Made by a program: the position numbers and the translations under genes. From NCBI GenBank assembly GCA_947471745.1, contig CANJKZ010000952.1:1966001-2030000 (forward strand): a stretch of DNA of 64,000 bases, read 5' to 3'. The notes beneath the pieces were generated by a model. That model saw only the letters and a program-made list of their open reading frames with translations, ran no database searches and was not told where the DNA came from. Below are positions 53,640 to 64,000 of this stretch, piece by piece. Positions within the stretch are counted from its first letter, which is position 1, and the number at the start of each line of letters is the position of its first letter. The stretch comes from Closterium sp. Naga37s-1. Its lineage: Eukaryota; Streptophyta; Zygnematophyceae; Desmidiales; Closteriaceae.

Positions 53640-54230
53640 TGATCCATGGTTGGGTTGTGAGTGGCAAGCGAAGCAGGTGGGCTAGGGGGAGGGGCCAGAG
53701 TAGCAGGTGGGCTAGAGGGAGGGGGGGAGGGGGGGAGAAAGGCATGTGGGCTGAGGGGAGGGGAGAAACTTGGTGGGCTGGTGGAGAGCCGAGCGGAAGT
53801 GGTGGACTGAGGGCTGTTTTGAGAGGAGGTGGTGGACTGGGGGGAGTTTCGCGGGGAAGTGGTGGACTGGGGGGAGTTTCGATTCGAGAGGAAGGTGGAC
53901 TGGGGGGGGTTTCGAGTGGAAGAGGTTGGTTGGGGGGAGGGACGAGCGAAAGATGGGGGGCTGGGTGGGAGAGTAGGGAGAGCAGAAAAAGAGGGCAGGA
54001 GAAAATCACATTTCGGCGGATTCAACATAGGGTCTCACTCGCTATCTGTCTAATAAATCAACATACCCTCACAGAAAAAGGCTGAAAAAATCAGCCATGG
54101 CTAGTAAAAAAGGTTGATGAATAAGCCAAGGTACACAAAAAGGGCCCGAATTTATGCTTCAAGCAAGGGTGCGCTTTGGGGAACGTTTTTTATTATGGAT
54201 TAAGTTTGGACAAAGTCATGGACTTGAAGA
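53640..54230. repeat. G-rich minisatellite region
   Basis: About five imperfect ~30-bp units of GGTGGACTGGGGGGAGTTTCG type lie at 53785-53945, in a wider G-rich stretch of GGGCTAGGGGGAGGGG. Frames on both strands are low-complexity (Ser/Thr/Pro repeats on the minus strand). 54050-54230 shows nothing recognisable. Confidence 0.8.
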
Positions 54231-54241
54231 TAAGGGGTATT

Positions 54242-54520
54242 AGAGGAGGCAAATGTTTACGACGTGTTGCAATTTCCGGTGCACTACATCGGCTCGGAAT
54301 GATTGGAAGGCTCCAAGCAGACGGGAGGCCAAACCCGGGCAAAGAAACGTTTCAAGATAATGATTTGAAGAGTTATTTGCGAAGGTTAGAATGTTTTTGC
54401 GCATTTTCTGTAAAATGTCCACGGCCTCTTGCTTTCCTGGAGCCTTCCTAAACCCGTGCCCCGAGCCGAACCGATGCAGTGCACCGCGAATTGCAACACG
54501 CCGTTATCACTTGCCTCTGG
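54242..54520. repeat. Foldback: ~90-100-bp inverted arms around a 92-base loop
   Basis: 54242-54330 pairs with 54423-54520. Blocks GACGTGTTGCAATT, CGGTGCACTACATCGG and GGAAGGCTCC match CGGCGTGTTGCAATT, CGGTGCACTGCATCGG and GGAAGGCTCC in the reverse complement. Identity outside a gap of about 12 bases is near 80%. It could be a foldback MITE or a hairpin RNA locus; no target duplication was identified. Confidence 0.8.
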
Positions 54521-55000
54521 ATGGTTACCGGGCTTGTGGTTGGGCGTGGGAGGCAACAAATATTTGCCCAACCCCTGCGGAGAGTGACGAGGTGTTTCCC
54601 CCCTGCAGTAGTGCGTGGACGAAACAGTGTTGGGAACTTGCATAACCCGCAGCAGACTTTGTGAACCAAAACACAACAACACACTCAACAACATCCCAAC
54701 CATGTATGCGAAGTGTTTGCCATGCGCTAGCATTAGCCTTTGGAAGAATGTTAGGAACAACGATCTATCCCATGAAAACGGACTGGCATGTTGCCACAAC
54801 TTACATTCAGTGGCAAATTGTTTATGACTAGATTTAGGGTCCGACCAAATGGTAAGAAGTGAGCACATTTACTACAGATACTGCTCATGCTTTAGAGCGG
54901 AAGGGAGAAGAAACCAAAGAAATTAAACGCAAGAAGGCCAGGTACGCGCGCGCGCTTACAAAGGCGACCTTATAGGACCCCGCCCCACGTGCCATCAGGG
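54521..55000. other. No gene seen between foldback and Copia-5
   Basis: Frames such as 54386-54868 (minus) run through the foldback and contain no recognisable domain. No LTR matching 55671 onward is present, so Copia-5 has lost its 3' half. Confidence 0.5.
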
Positions 55001-55029
55001 CGTTGAAATTCGGCAAAACCAGCAAATTC

Positions 55030-55471
55030 CGCTCTGGGACAGCGCGTCGGTTTGCTAGTGATCAGCGCCCCTCGTCGTCGCAGCGCTCTCCCGTTGCTTG
55101 TGCACAGCTACTTCCCTTGCCTTCGCTAAGATTGTCCAGACGCGTTCGAATCATGTCGCGCAGTAGCTTCCACGCCTTTGGGCCGGAGTCATCCAACTCC
55201 ACCAAATCCTTGATATGCTGGAACATGTCGTTGTTGACCGATCCAATGATGAGGTCAAACAGCACCGCGCCCTTCTCAATCCACCAATCGCAGGCATCTC
55301 CTTCCTCCGGCATCTTCTCTTCCCCATGACAAGTTTCAGCAGCTTGTAGCGCTTGAAGGCACTCCTCATCCGCCCGCTCCATTCCTCATAATTGGAGCCA
55401 TCCAACGCTTCAATCTTGGATGGTGGCGGCTCACTCTTTCTCTCTGCTGCATCTCCCCCTCTTTCATTCAT
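55030..55471 (-). pseudogene. gag: Copia-5 gag N-terminal part, frameshifted
   Basis: Minus strand. MNERGGDAAERKSEPPPSK, then IEALDGSNYEEWSGRMRSAF and KRYKLLKLVMG, are typical for the DUF4219/UBN2 gag of plant copia elements. A frameshift near 55320-55340 moves the rest to the frame reading ACDWWIEKGAVLFDLIIGSV, HIKDLVELDD and AWKLLRDMIRTRL. The sequence then fades out near 55030 with no protease or pol. A different gag type from Copia-2 and Copia-3, so a separate lineage. Confidence 0.85.
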
Positions 55472-55657
55472 CTTCTTCTCCGCAAATGATGAGTTTCAGC
55501 TCCCCCTTTGCTGGTCACAATATAGATCCACGAAATTTTCACAAGTGTCGGCGCCAACGAAATTTCGGCAGAGTTTCCCCTTAGGCACACCCACAGGCCA
55601 TGATGGGTCTAGAAGTTTCTTCACACCTCAGTAGACTCCTCTTAATGTCCTCAATCA

Positions 55658-55669
55658 GCTCTGATACCA
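55658..55669 (-). other. Copia-5 primer-binding site
   Basis: The minus strand reads TGGTATCAGAGC, close to an LTR whose plus strand starts TGTTAGGATCAAGG at 55672. Standard initiator-Met copia site. Confidence 0.85.
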
Positions 55670-55671
55670 CT

Positions 55672-56500
55672 TGTTAGGATCAAGGACGGAGTCTATGTGG
55701 ATTAGGTGCCGAAATAACTCAAAATCGTTGGACTATAATTCTGGACAGAATAGTCGACTTTACAAGAATCGCCTTCGACGAAACGTTCACCGCTAACACT
55801 TAGCACTAATTTCGGATATGTTGTACCACCAAAATGTAGCTAAAATTCCCAATTTGAATCGTATCAAGAGGTGAAGTAAATATCGAGATATGAATTTCAG
55901 CGCACTGGGGGGTATGTTGCCACAGAAACTTAACTCAATCACAATAGTTTACTCAAGATCCACAAAGAGAATTGGAGTAGCTAGAAACCAGGTAGGAGGG
56001 GATGAGGAGGACGAGAGAGAAGGTCCCCAAGGAGTCCCCAACCAAGGAAACCCCATAAGCACACAATTCCCCTCCCTCTAGGCACCCCAACTTTGACCTT
56101 TGTCACTTTCCCAACCCATGCCATCCACCTCATCCAACTTGGCCACACTTGCCAACCTGGTTTGGCTTCTCCCAACCACTTGGCATCATCTACAGTAGAA
56201 GTGTCGAATTTCCCAACCCCCAATGGTGTATATCCCATATAGAGTCACCCCACAAGTTCCTAAAGTTGCCGCAATGAAATATAGAAAAGATAAGAACTTC
56301 AACCGTTCGTAACTTTCTCGTCCGTGCTCCGATCGTGACGATTCTTGGTTCGTCGGAAAGCTCTTGAACAGAGAAGTCATTTTAGATATCTGCTCAAGCA
56401 AAATAACATTCACACACACTCACAAAGTCCAAACAACACCAAACACAAATTCTTGCACACGCTCACACTACGCATGCAACGTACGAATAGGATGGGAGGC
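55672..56500 (-). repeat. Copia-5 5' LTR, right end not defined
   Basis: Begins TGTTAGGATC next to the primer site. The following ~800 bases lack coding frames and contain ATATAGAGTCACCCCACAAG and a stretch around 56310-56400 (CGTAACTTTCTCGTCCG, GGTTCGTCGGAAAGCTC) of a kind often seen in plant LTRs. With the 3' LTR missing, the outer end cannot be placed; 56500 is a rough limit. Confidence 0.6.
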
Positions 56501-57000
56501 AGACAGACGTGAATGCAAATGATAGCATCACATAACACTATCCAGCCGACGAGATGGCAGCCGAATTTATGTCGAAGGAATTGCCGAATCAGAAGTTCAG
56601 ATACTGTGTTGATCTATGCTGAGTTGTCAAGACGACACACGTGCCATACATTCAAGAATGATAGGGAGTGTTGGAATAACCGAAAGACCATATAGCATCC
56701 CCGAAATTATCGCAATAGCACACTAGCTGATATAGCAAATGCACACTACTCACTATCGCATCACCCTCATATAGAGAACGCAAGAGCAGAGAGATGGAAA
56801 TCAACTGTCCCGATTGTTGACTGACCAAAATCGGATGTTATGCGCTGCAATCAGGTAGCTACAGGAACCAGAATAGTGTGAGAATGTAACGAACGGAATG
56901 ATGACTAGAAGCGTGCAAGTGTACAAAAATATAAGAGGTAACCCTAGCATGACCTAGCCTACCAAATTGTGCATCAAGTGTGTAGTTTGACAAATAGCCA
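56501..57000. other. No feature recognised
   Basis: AT-rich, no long frame, no repeat shared with the rest of the window. Confidence 0.5.
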
Positions 57001-57009
57001 CGCCACTGT

Positions 57010-57125
57010 ACCGATACCTCTGATACAATTGAATAAGGGAATGTACCTCTCAGATTACATGGCTAGCTAGGACTATATATTACAATGTAATGCGATGTTT
57101 TATTCATCTTGTCATTTACATTAAC
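57010..57125 (+). repeat. LTR fragment of the Copia-6 family upstream of Copia-6
   Basis: GAATAAGGGAATGTACCTCT, ACATGGCTAGCTAGGA and TTGTCATTTACATTAAC repeat the second half of the Copia-6 LTR (57320-57450) before the Copia-6 5' LTR itself starts at about 57126. Confidence 0.7.
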
Positions 57126-57536
57126 TCTTACGATATGGAATGAACTTGAACGTTCCTGCACGTAACAGCAATAGGTACTACCAAGGATGAAAACCAAGGG
57201 TCAAGATGAGCTGAAGCGACGGAGACAGTTGTCAGATCAGGACCAATGCAGGCAAAAACATTCGAGAGGGAATTGGCGGGAACAGGTTTGAAACGGGTTC
57301 CCACGCTGCACGGTTGATATTCAATGTAATAAGGGAACGTACCCCTTAGAATACATGGCTAGCTAGGGCGTTTCGAAATCCTTGTAATCATATATAAACC
57401 TATGCATGCTTTTGCTATAATCACTTCAGTCATTTTACATTCACTCTCACAGACATCACTATTCATTTCTGCTGTACATCACCTTGCACTCAACTCTGAG
57501 CAAGATCCTGATTGACCCCCCCCTGGGATTGTAACG
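57126..57536 (+). repeat. Copia-6 5' LTR
   Basis: About 411 bases, longer than its partner by a segment near 57325-57360. Visible divergence from the 3' LTR is well above 10%, so the element is old. Confidence 0.82.
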
Positions 57537-57540
57537 TGGA

Positions 57541-60375
57541 ATGAGAGCAACTCAGGGATTCTTCGCACCCCCACTTCAGAAAGTTCACACGAACCAAAAT
57601 TGGCGACCGGCACACGCTCACGTGTCAAGATGGCTGGAGGATCGGGAGGTTAAACAACAGCCGACACGATCTGGCGCAACAACAGCCGACACGATCTGGA
57701 GGCGCCATAATGTCATCAGCAAAAAGGCGATGCGGCACACCAGAAGCAGACGCCGCCGCCGCGAACGCACCCCATCGCCAAAACCCACGTCGAATCCGAT
57801 ATTCTCCTTTGAGCACAACAATTCCTTCACCGCGGATCAGCAATGACGACGATGATCAGGACTGGAGTTTACCAATATGTACAACCAAAGACCGGCACCC
57901 ACCAACTGGCCGCGCGCGAACGTTTTTTTACGTTTGACACCTCGAACATCATTACTCCGCGTCATGCGCTGCTTATGCACGATACCAATAAGCACCACAA
58001 CACATGGTACCTCGACAGCTGCTGCAGGCAACATATGGTGGGCTCAAAGCTGTTTATCTCGAACGCCGTCTCCACCCGTACGGTCACCTACATCATCGTA
58101 GCAAACAACGAAAGGCTTCGCGCGAGCGCGCAAGATCATTGTGCTGAAGGCGCACGACAGCAACACGCATATCACCCTGAACGATGTGCGTATTGTATGG
58201 AACCTGTGCTTCAACCTGATGTCCACATCGCAACTCGTCGACCGTGGCATAGAACTCCGAACAGAACTGCAAACGCGTGATGTCCTCCTGCACTACGTGC
58301 ACCCCGACAAGCCGTGCAAGTACCTGGGGCGAGCACGTGCTAACAATTGGGTGTACATACTCGATTTCGACATCTGAGACTGCAGTGGCAACACTGACGA
58401 GTTAATCCTGCTTCGATTTGAGAACAACCTAGAGTCTGAGTGGAAGCACCTTGACGGTAGACCCTGGGTACCGCATCATCTGCATCTCCGCGAGACTGAT
58501 CTGCACAACCTCGGACCTGATGGCATCTGCAGAGACTGCCACACCCCCAATACCTCAAGCACGAACGTTGCCGGCAATGGCCTCGATGAGATTGAGGAAG
58601 CAGAATGTCAACAATGGAACTCGCAACCGCCATGCACACCGTCTTCGGTCCCCCACGGCTCAGCGCGAACCTGGATATGCTCGCGCAAGACTACAATGGA
58701 TCCTGCAAAGCGAGTCGCACGTAACATACGATGAAGCAAGACAGGCACGACCCTACAAAAAGCGAACCTTTCTCACCCTTTACCCCCACAGGCGTGACCC
58801 CGGCAAGAAGCTCATAGTGGAGAAAGAAGAGGAACTAGAGCGCAGCAAAGCAGAAAAGCTTCGACAAAAAAGCACAACTCAAGGGCGCGACACATTGGCC
58901 TTCAGCGCTTAGGGGAGCAATCGAGGCTGGGGATCAGGAAGCGATGGAACTTAAGGCAACGCGGGGAGCACATGGGCCAGCGCTGGTGGCGGATGGGGCT
59001 CATCCGGCGGCGGATGGGTAGACTTGGGCGGAGGATGGAGGCACCTTGGGCAGCTGAGAAAAACAAAGAGGGGGAACAGTAGAAGAATCCAAAACAACAA
59101 TCGTTCCTCCGGCCGCCCTCTGCCCCGTCCATCTCCGCCTCCCACAACTGAAAATATAACGCGACACCCCGATCCACGGGATACCATTGATTGGGGAAAC
59201 GAGCCTTCAACCCCTTGCCACACTGTCTACGGCCCCGATCCCGGGCTGCGTGAACCTGAATTAGTCACAGGCACCATCAAAGAAACTAACATCCCACCTT
59301 TAGTCATCCCCGACCGTACCTTCCTCGCCCTCATGCTGTCCAGGGCAACAGACGAAGAAGAATAAGTTGAAGCAGACACCGTTTCTGAGGAAAATACAGG
59401 TGAAGCTCGCGCACGATACGTGCGCACCCCAGGAGTACGCGCAACAGACAATCTCTGGCATCAACGCCTTGGCCACCCCTCGCGACAGACTCTCAACAAC
59501 TGCATCACAGCTGAAGTTGTGTACAGCGGCTTTCTTGTCGTCGGCCACTGTGGACTTAACGACGAGAACTACACGCTGCTGTTTGTGGATGCAGGCACGC
59601 GCTACATTTGGTTCACAAACGTCCAGTTCCACAGCAGGGCGTACGAGGTGTTTTTCCTCTGGCTGGCTCATACGCAACGGCTGTTAAAGAAGAAGCTGCA
59701 AATAAGGCAAAACAAATGGCGCAACTGAGTTCCGGAGCAAGGAACCCCAGAATTTCCTCGGTGAAAAGGGGATCTTACTTCACATCTCTCTCCCCTACAC
59801 GCATCAACAGCAAGGTGTAGCCGAGCAAACCAATCGCACACTCATGACGAAGGTGCATGCACTCCTGAAGCAGTTGGGATTTTCGGCCACTTACTGGCCG
59901 TACACTATGCACCATGCCATGCAACTGAACAACATCCTCTCCACCATAGAAATCACCGGGAACCTGTCACCTCACCTCAAATGGACGGGGAAGAAAGGCG
60001 AAACTTCAATGCTCTGTGTGTGGGGCTGCATGGGTAGTACAGGCCCGCCACCTGAACCATTGGGAAGTTCACGAGCCGTGCGCGATGGGGGATCCACCTC
60101 GGCATCAGCTATGAGTACAAGGGGTGGGTTATCATGAACCTCGAAAGCAACAATATCGTACCCGCGCGCGATATCTTATTCTACGAGAGACTCATCCTCG
60201 CATGTTTTCGCACGGATCAACAAGCAGGCGCTGATTTGTTGTACACGCATGGCGGACGTAGCTTTGCCACTTCCGAGGACAAGGCCGCATCAGCAATCCT
60301 TGACCAAGACGCGCCTGACGAACATCCCGGAGTGAGCCCGTGCTGGCGAGACGAAAACGGCAACGATGGCGAGTA
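57541..60375 (+). pseudogene. Copia-6 gag remnant, protease, GAG-pre-IN and integrase
   Basis: A basic gag-like remnant at 57541-57840 lacks a capsid domain. Protease near 58000 reads NTWYLDSCCRQHMVGS. A decayed GAG-pre region lies at 58140-58560. 58600-59200 matches nothing clearly and may be linker. From 59450, LWHQRLGHPSRQTLNNCI and FVDAGTRYIWFTNV represent GAG-pre and integrase. The second catalytic block is not recognisable around 59740. VAEQTNRTLMTKVHALLK at about 59820-59880 is the end of the integrase core with the Glu, and LSPHLKWTGKKGETSMLCVWG and ARDILFYERLILA follow to 60200. Several frames are needed, so it is nonfunctional. Confidence 0.8.
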
Positions 60376-62022
60376 GGGAGCGCCACCTGGACCATCGTGC
60401 GACAGAGACCCAGTACCGGAAAGCGACGACGACGACGTGTAGGAAGTCACTCCTGAAGACCGTCACACCGCTATGATGTATGGACTGCAAGTACTCGGCC
60501 TCCACACCGCAACAACCACGGCCCCGCGAGTCATCGAGCCCGAAAACCCAAGGCCGGCTCTGACGGGAATATACAGCTAAGAGTGGCGGGCATTAATGGA
60601 TGCAGAACTAAGAGCACTAGAGTCATGCGACATCTGGGTGCTCTTGGATCGAGCAACAGTGAAAGGGAGGCGAGTGTTGCCAGGGAAGTGGGTCTTCCGT
60701 ATGAAAACCGCAGTTGACAGCTTAGTCGAGCGCTTCAAGGCATGGTGGGTTGTACGTGGCTACGACCAGCGCCACGGGATTGACTTCACCCAAACCGTCG
60801 CCCCTGTAAGTCGCCACACCTCCTTGCGAATCTTACTTGCCATCACATCAACAAGGCATCTCCCACTTCGGGTGTTCCTGAACGTGTTGGTCAACGCCGT
60901 AATCTTCGTGGAGCAATCACACACCTACGAGGAAGAAAAATCCAGGGTCAGTCAACTGAAGAAGTCTCTGTACGGGTTCAAGCGAAGCGATTGTAGCAGC
61001 AACACCTGCACAAAACCGTGCTCAAAATCGGATTCACCTAACTCCCCCACGATCATGGGATGTACCGTCTCCATTTTTGCAGACGCTACATCCTGCTCAC
61101 CGTATATGTCAATGACCTATTATACACAGGGTCGAACAACACCTTACTCGATCAGTTCGAGAGGAACCTAGTACGCCACGTCGACATCACCACAAATCAC
61201 AACGTGATGCAGCTCCTAGGCCTCAACATCTCCTACGCAGCCATCCACCTCTCAGCGTCAAAGTATGCTGAAACACTTGGGGAACGCTTCAACGTCTCAC
61301 ATGCACCACTCTCAATTCCCTACGGCACGCCTGGAACCAATCACAAACCGGACAACAAACCTCTGTCTACCACTGGGTTGCCTGCTGTTTGCTTCCGTTA
61401 ACTGCGGGACTGACTTCTCCTACATCGCAAGCTAGCTGGCTCAGTACTCCCGCAAACCAGTGGCTGAGAATCTTCTGGATCTTCAGTGGCCCCTGTAGTG
61501 CTTCATCTCAATGCCCAACATTGGACTTTGCTACTCCACACTCACAACCCCATCCTTCAACCTGGTCGGCTACATGGACGCCGATCATGCCACTGATCCT
61601 GACAATTGACAATCGCGAACAGGCTTCCTCTTCCGACTCGAGCCGACGGGACCAATCACTTTGAATTCCCAGAAGCAAGAGCTGGTTGCCCTTTCATCAG
61701 CCAAATACGAGTTCATTGCCATCGCCGCTGCAGTTCGCGAAGGCCTCTATCTGCAGGAGCTCTTGCAGGCGGCGAAAATTATGATGTCGCCAACGTTGCA
61801 CCTCCACTGCGACACCAGAGTGCGATCAAGATCGCGAACATGCCTGGTTTCGTCAACCGAACGAAGCACATCACGCTGCGATACTTATTCGTCAAAGACG
61901 AAATTGACATAGGGAAGGTCGATATGACATACTGTCCAAGTCGTAACGTGGCACGTGACTTTCTCACGAAGCGACTGCCACTCAGCGGAGTAGTCAAGCG
62001 AGTCAAAACCTGCTACGCCTAG
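60376..62022 (+). pseudogene. Copia-6 reverse transcriptase and RNase H
   Basis: RT begins near 60580 (MDAELRALESCDIWVLLDR), with LPGKWVFRMKTAV, DQRHGIDFTQTVAPVSRHTS and VSQLKKSLYGFKRS. A frame change near 61000 follows. The active site near 61100 reads YVNDLLYTGS where YVDDLLYIGS is found in Copia-2, so one catalytic Asp is replaced by Asn. RNase H pieces: LVALSSAKYEFIAIAAAV near 61683, NRTKHITLRYLFVKDEID near 61855, and YCPSRNVARDFLTKRLP. The frame ends at 62020-62022 just before the polypurine tract. Confidence 0.87.
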
Positions 62023-62036
62023 GAATGAAGGGGGGG

Positions 62037-62399
62037 TGTTACGATAGGAATTAACTTCAACATTCTAGTACGTAACAGTAACAGGTACTACAGAGGATGA
62101 AGACCAAGGGTCGAGATGAGCTGAAACGACGGAAACAGTTGTCAGATCATGACCGATGCAGCGGAAACATTTGAGAGTAAATTGGCAGGAACAGGTTTGA
62201 AACGAGTTCCCGCGCCGCACGAGTACATGATACCTAGGTCGTTGTGAATTCCTTGTAATCTTAGGTAAACCGATGTATGCTTTTGCTATAATCACTCATG
62301 TTATTTTACATTAATTCTGACAGGCATCACTAATCATTTCTACTAATCATTTGCATCACCCAGCAAGATCCCGACTGAGTCCCCCATGGGATTGTAACA
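62037..62399 (+). repeat. Copia-6 3' LTR (363 bp)
   Basis: Starts TGTTACGATAGG after AATGAAGGGGGG and ends GGGATTGTAACA. Confidence 0.85.
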
Positions 62400-62406
62400 G
62401 TTACTA

Positions 62407-62906
62407 TGTAAAATGTCACTATAAAAAAATCACGCTTCCTTAAATTTCTAGCATCTATCCTGTCCTATCAATCCGTGAGTTAATACTAACAAAAAATGTA
62501 ATGTTAGCAACAACAGAACATTCTCCGTTCTACCTCACATGTAAATAATTGTTACGAGTGCAATTGAATGAGCGAACAAATATTGCATATTGAAGCAAAA
62601 CAGTTTATTGAGCGAAGGAATGAGCGAATGTTATATATATAGCAAACTAGCGTGGTAACGGTAACGAGCGAAATTGTGGGGTGCGCGACGGGCCTGGCGC
62701 CAAGGTTGGGAATTGTCGAGGCGGAGGAGCGGAGCGCGGGTTACCAACCGAGCCGTGGGGTTGGGTCGTGATGTGAACAGTGGCGGGAACAGTAGTCGAG
62801 GTGAGTGTCGAGAGTGGTAACAATTTACTGTTGGGTACTGTTGGCGGGAGCAGTTGTGTACGCGGTAAGCAGGGGCGCAAAGTAAGGAAAAGGAATTTTC
62901 CTTACA
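62407..62906 (-). repeat. Probable Gypsy-3 3' LTR, outer end uncertain
   Basis: The inner edge at 62906 is set by the polypurine tract (minus strand GGGGAGGGGGGTAG) followed by TGTAAGGAAAATTCC. The outer edge is a guess at TGTAAAATG (62407). The region is non-coding with a GC-rich centre (62640-62870) and AT-rich flanks. The partner LTR lies outside the window. Confidence 0.5.
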
Positions 62907-62998
62907 CTACCCCCCTCCCCAAGGAGGCCCCCTTACAAAAAGGCGTGTACGTCGCGGAAGTTTCTGCTGCACAGGTACTCGGTGAGGACGGGGTTGTT

Positions 62999-64000
62999 CT
63001 AAGTTTTATCCAGGGGGACCCAGTTGTCCTTGGTGGATGTGCAGCCTTTCCAGCGTATCAGGAACTCGATGTGCCGTGCTCCACGTGGGTTGCGAACTCG
63101 ATGACTCAAGATTTTCTCGGGGCTGATGGTCGGCTCTGTGGGCGGGCGTGTCATGCTTGATGGGCGGCTGCGAGGTAGTTGACTCGTTGATGGGACGTAG
63201 GGGCAGAGGAGACTGCCGTGGAATGACGGACCGAGTGGTGACAGGTGTAATCATGTGGGTGATGCGGAATGGCCCGCAACACCTTGGGCGTAATTTTGGG
63301 GTGATGGGCAGGCGGAGGTTCTGAGTGTCGAGTAATACGAGGTTGTCGGGCTGATAAGTGACGGGGCGACGGTGGCGGTCGGCGTTGCGTTTAGCGATGA
63401 CGTCTGGTTTTTTATGGCTTCTGCTGCTCGGGTCCGGGCTGCTTGTAAAATCTCGGCGAACTGCTGCGCACGTGGGACCGGGTTGTCGGGGATCGGCGTC
63501 ATGGGCACTGTTGGGTTCTGTCTGTAGTTGAGGTAGAAGGGCGACTGCTGGGTCGTGGCTGACGTGGAGTTGTTGTATGCAAACTCGATGAGTGGCAACT
63601 ACTGCTCCCAAGTTGTCGGGTCGTCGCACGTGGCTCGGATTAACTGTTCCATGGACTGATTGGTCCGTTCTATTTGACCGTCGGTTTCGGGGTGGTACCA
63701 TGAACTGAATAGCATTCGCGTGCCGAACTGCTGCCACAGGTTCCTCCAGAAGTTGCTGGTGAATTTCGTGTTGCGGTCGCTAATGATCGCCGCGGGTATC
63801 CCGTGCAGTCGAACAATGGTGGCGATGAAGAGTCGGGCTGTTTCTTCGGCTGAGATTGACTTTTTGTAGGCAGCGAAGTGGGCCATCTTTGTCAGCCGAT
63901 CCACGACGACCAAGATTGCGTCATTCCCTCTAGCCCCAGCCGGTAACCCCGTGACGAAGTCCATCGTTACCTGCTGCCAAGCACGCTCTTGGGGTGGTAT
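62999..64000 (-). pseudogene. Gypsy-3 integrase and chromodomain, runs off the window
   Basis: Minus strand, partial. Integrase core 63599-63964 shows DFVTGLPAGARGNDAILVVV, then RLTKMAHFAAYKKSISAEE, the second Asp in ISDRNTKFTSNFWRNL and YHPETDGQIERTNQSMEQLI with the Glu. A stop at 63599-63601 and a shift follow. 63251-63598 continues with PLIEFAYNNSTSATTQQSPF. After further shifts the GPY/F-like part (KLRPRCCGPFRIT) lies near 63290. A chromodomain (KILSHRVRNPRGARHIEFLI, RWKGCTSTKDNWVPLD) ends at a TAG at 62999-63001. A chromovirus distinct from Gypsy-1 and Gypsy-2 (different integrase sequence and LTR). The remaining pol lies right of the window. Confidence 0.85.

Larger units (their letters stand above)
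57126..62399 (+). mobile_element. Copia-6, Ty1/copia element with both LTRs, heavily mutated
   Basis: LTRs at 57126-57536 and 62037-62399 share ACCAAGGGTC, GGTTTGAAACG and GGGATTGTAAC and end in TGTTACGATA...TTGTAACA, with the first copy's terminal bases changed. Primer site TGGAATGAGAGC at 57537-57548; polypurine tract AATGAAGGGGGG before 62037. The internal region reads in copia order but is cut by many stops and shifts. Possible target sites TTAAC (57121) and GTTAC (62400) agree at only three of five bases. The pol is of the Copia-2 lineage (both have protease LDSCC). Confidence 0.88.

Overview
This window looks like repeat-dense nuclear DNA of a streptophyte, either a charophyte-grade green alga or an early-diverging land plant. 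The grounds are Ty1/copia elements primed by an initiator-Met-type tRNA site (TGGTATCAGAGC), Ty3/gypsy chromoviruses with C-terminal chromodomains, a plant-type Mutator-like (MULE) transposase with a SWIM finger, an AP2/ERF-like domain, GT-AG introns and a ~181-bp satellite. The species cannot be fixed from the sequence. No tRNA, rRNA, CRISPR array, bacterial operon or convincing single-copy host gene was found; nearly every coding segment belongs to a mobile element.

Layout. 1-4825: two same-family copia fragments joined head to tail (Copia-1, + strand, 5'-truncated). 4826-6271: eight ~181-bp satellite units, decaying into degenerate units up to ~6700. 6700-8676: no recognisable gene, only short repeats. 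8682-14879: complete copia element (Copia-2, - strand), TSD TCTAG. 15240-18219: degraded copia relic (Copia-3, + strand), which resumes at 52667-53510.

The centre is a Russian-doll locus. A Ty3/gypsy chromovirus (Gypsy-1, - strand) lies between LTRs 18220-18565 and 52296-52661. It is flanked by the same 5-bp duplication (TAGCC), and Copia-3 reads across the insertion point. Three things sit inside it: Copia-4 (21176-27738, - strand, TSD ACTCC) between protease and RT; Gypsy-2 (28558-33043, + strand) inside the protease; and about 17 kb of non-LTR DNA (~35.05-52.1 kb) between 5' leader and gag. That 17 kb holds two Ulp1-type (C48) cysteine-protease genes, one followed by an AP2-like domain, plus LTR fragments, two minisatellites, a terminal-inverted-repeat pair and a MULE transposase.

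53.5-57.1 kb has a G-rich minisatellite, a ~280-bp foldback, and the 5' LTR, primer site and gag start of another copia (Copia-5, - strand). 57126-62399 is a mutated copia (Copia-6, + strand). 62.4-64 kb is the 3' end of another chromovirus (Gypsy-3, - strand) running off the window.

Every complete LTR element carries disabling changes (in-frame stops, frameshifts, lost RT or RT active site), so the LTR elements look immobile unless helped in trans. The least damaged non-LTR gene is the second Ulp1-like gene (39.85-41.19 kb), which keeps its catalytic His, Asp, Gln and Cys. Inferred insertion order: Copia-3 oldest, then Gypsy-1, then Gypsy-2 (about 4.4% LTR divergence), then Copia-4 (2 differences in 131 bp).
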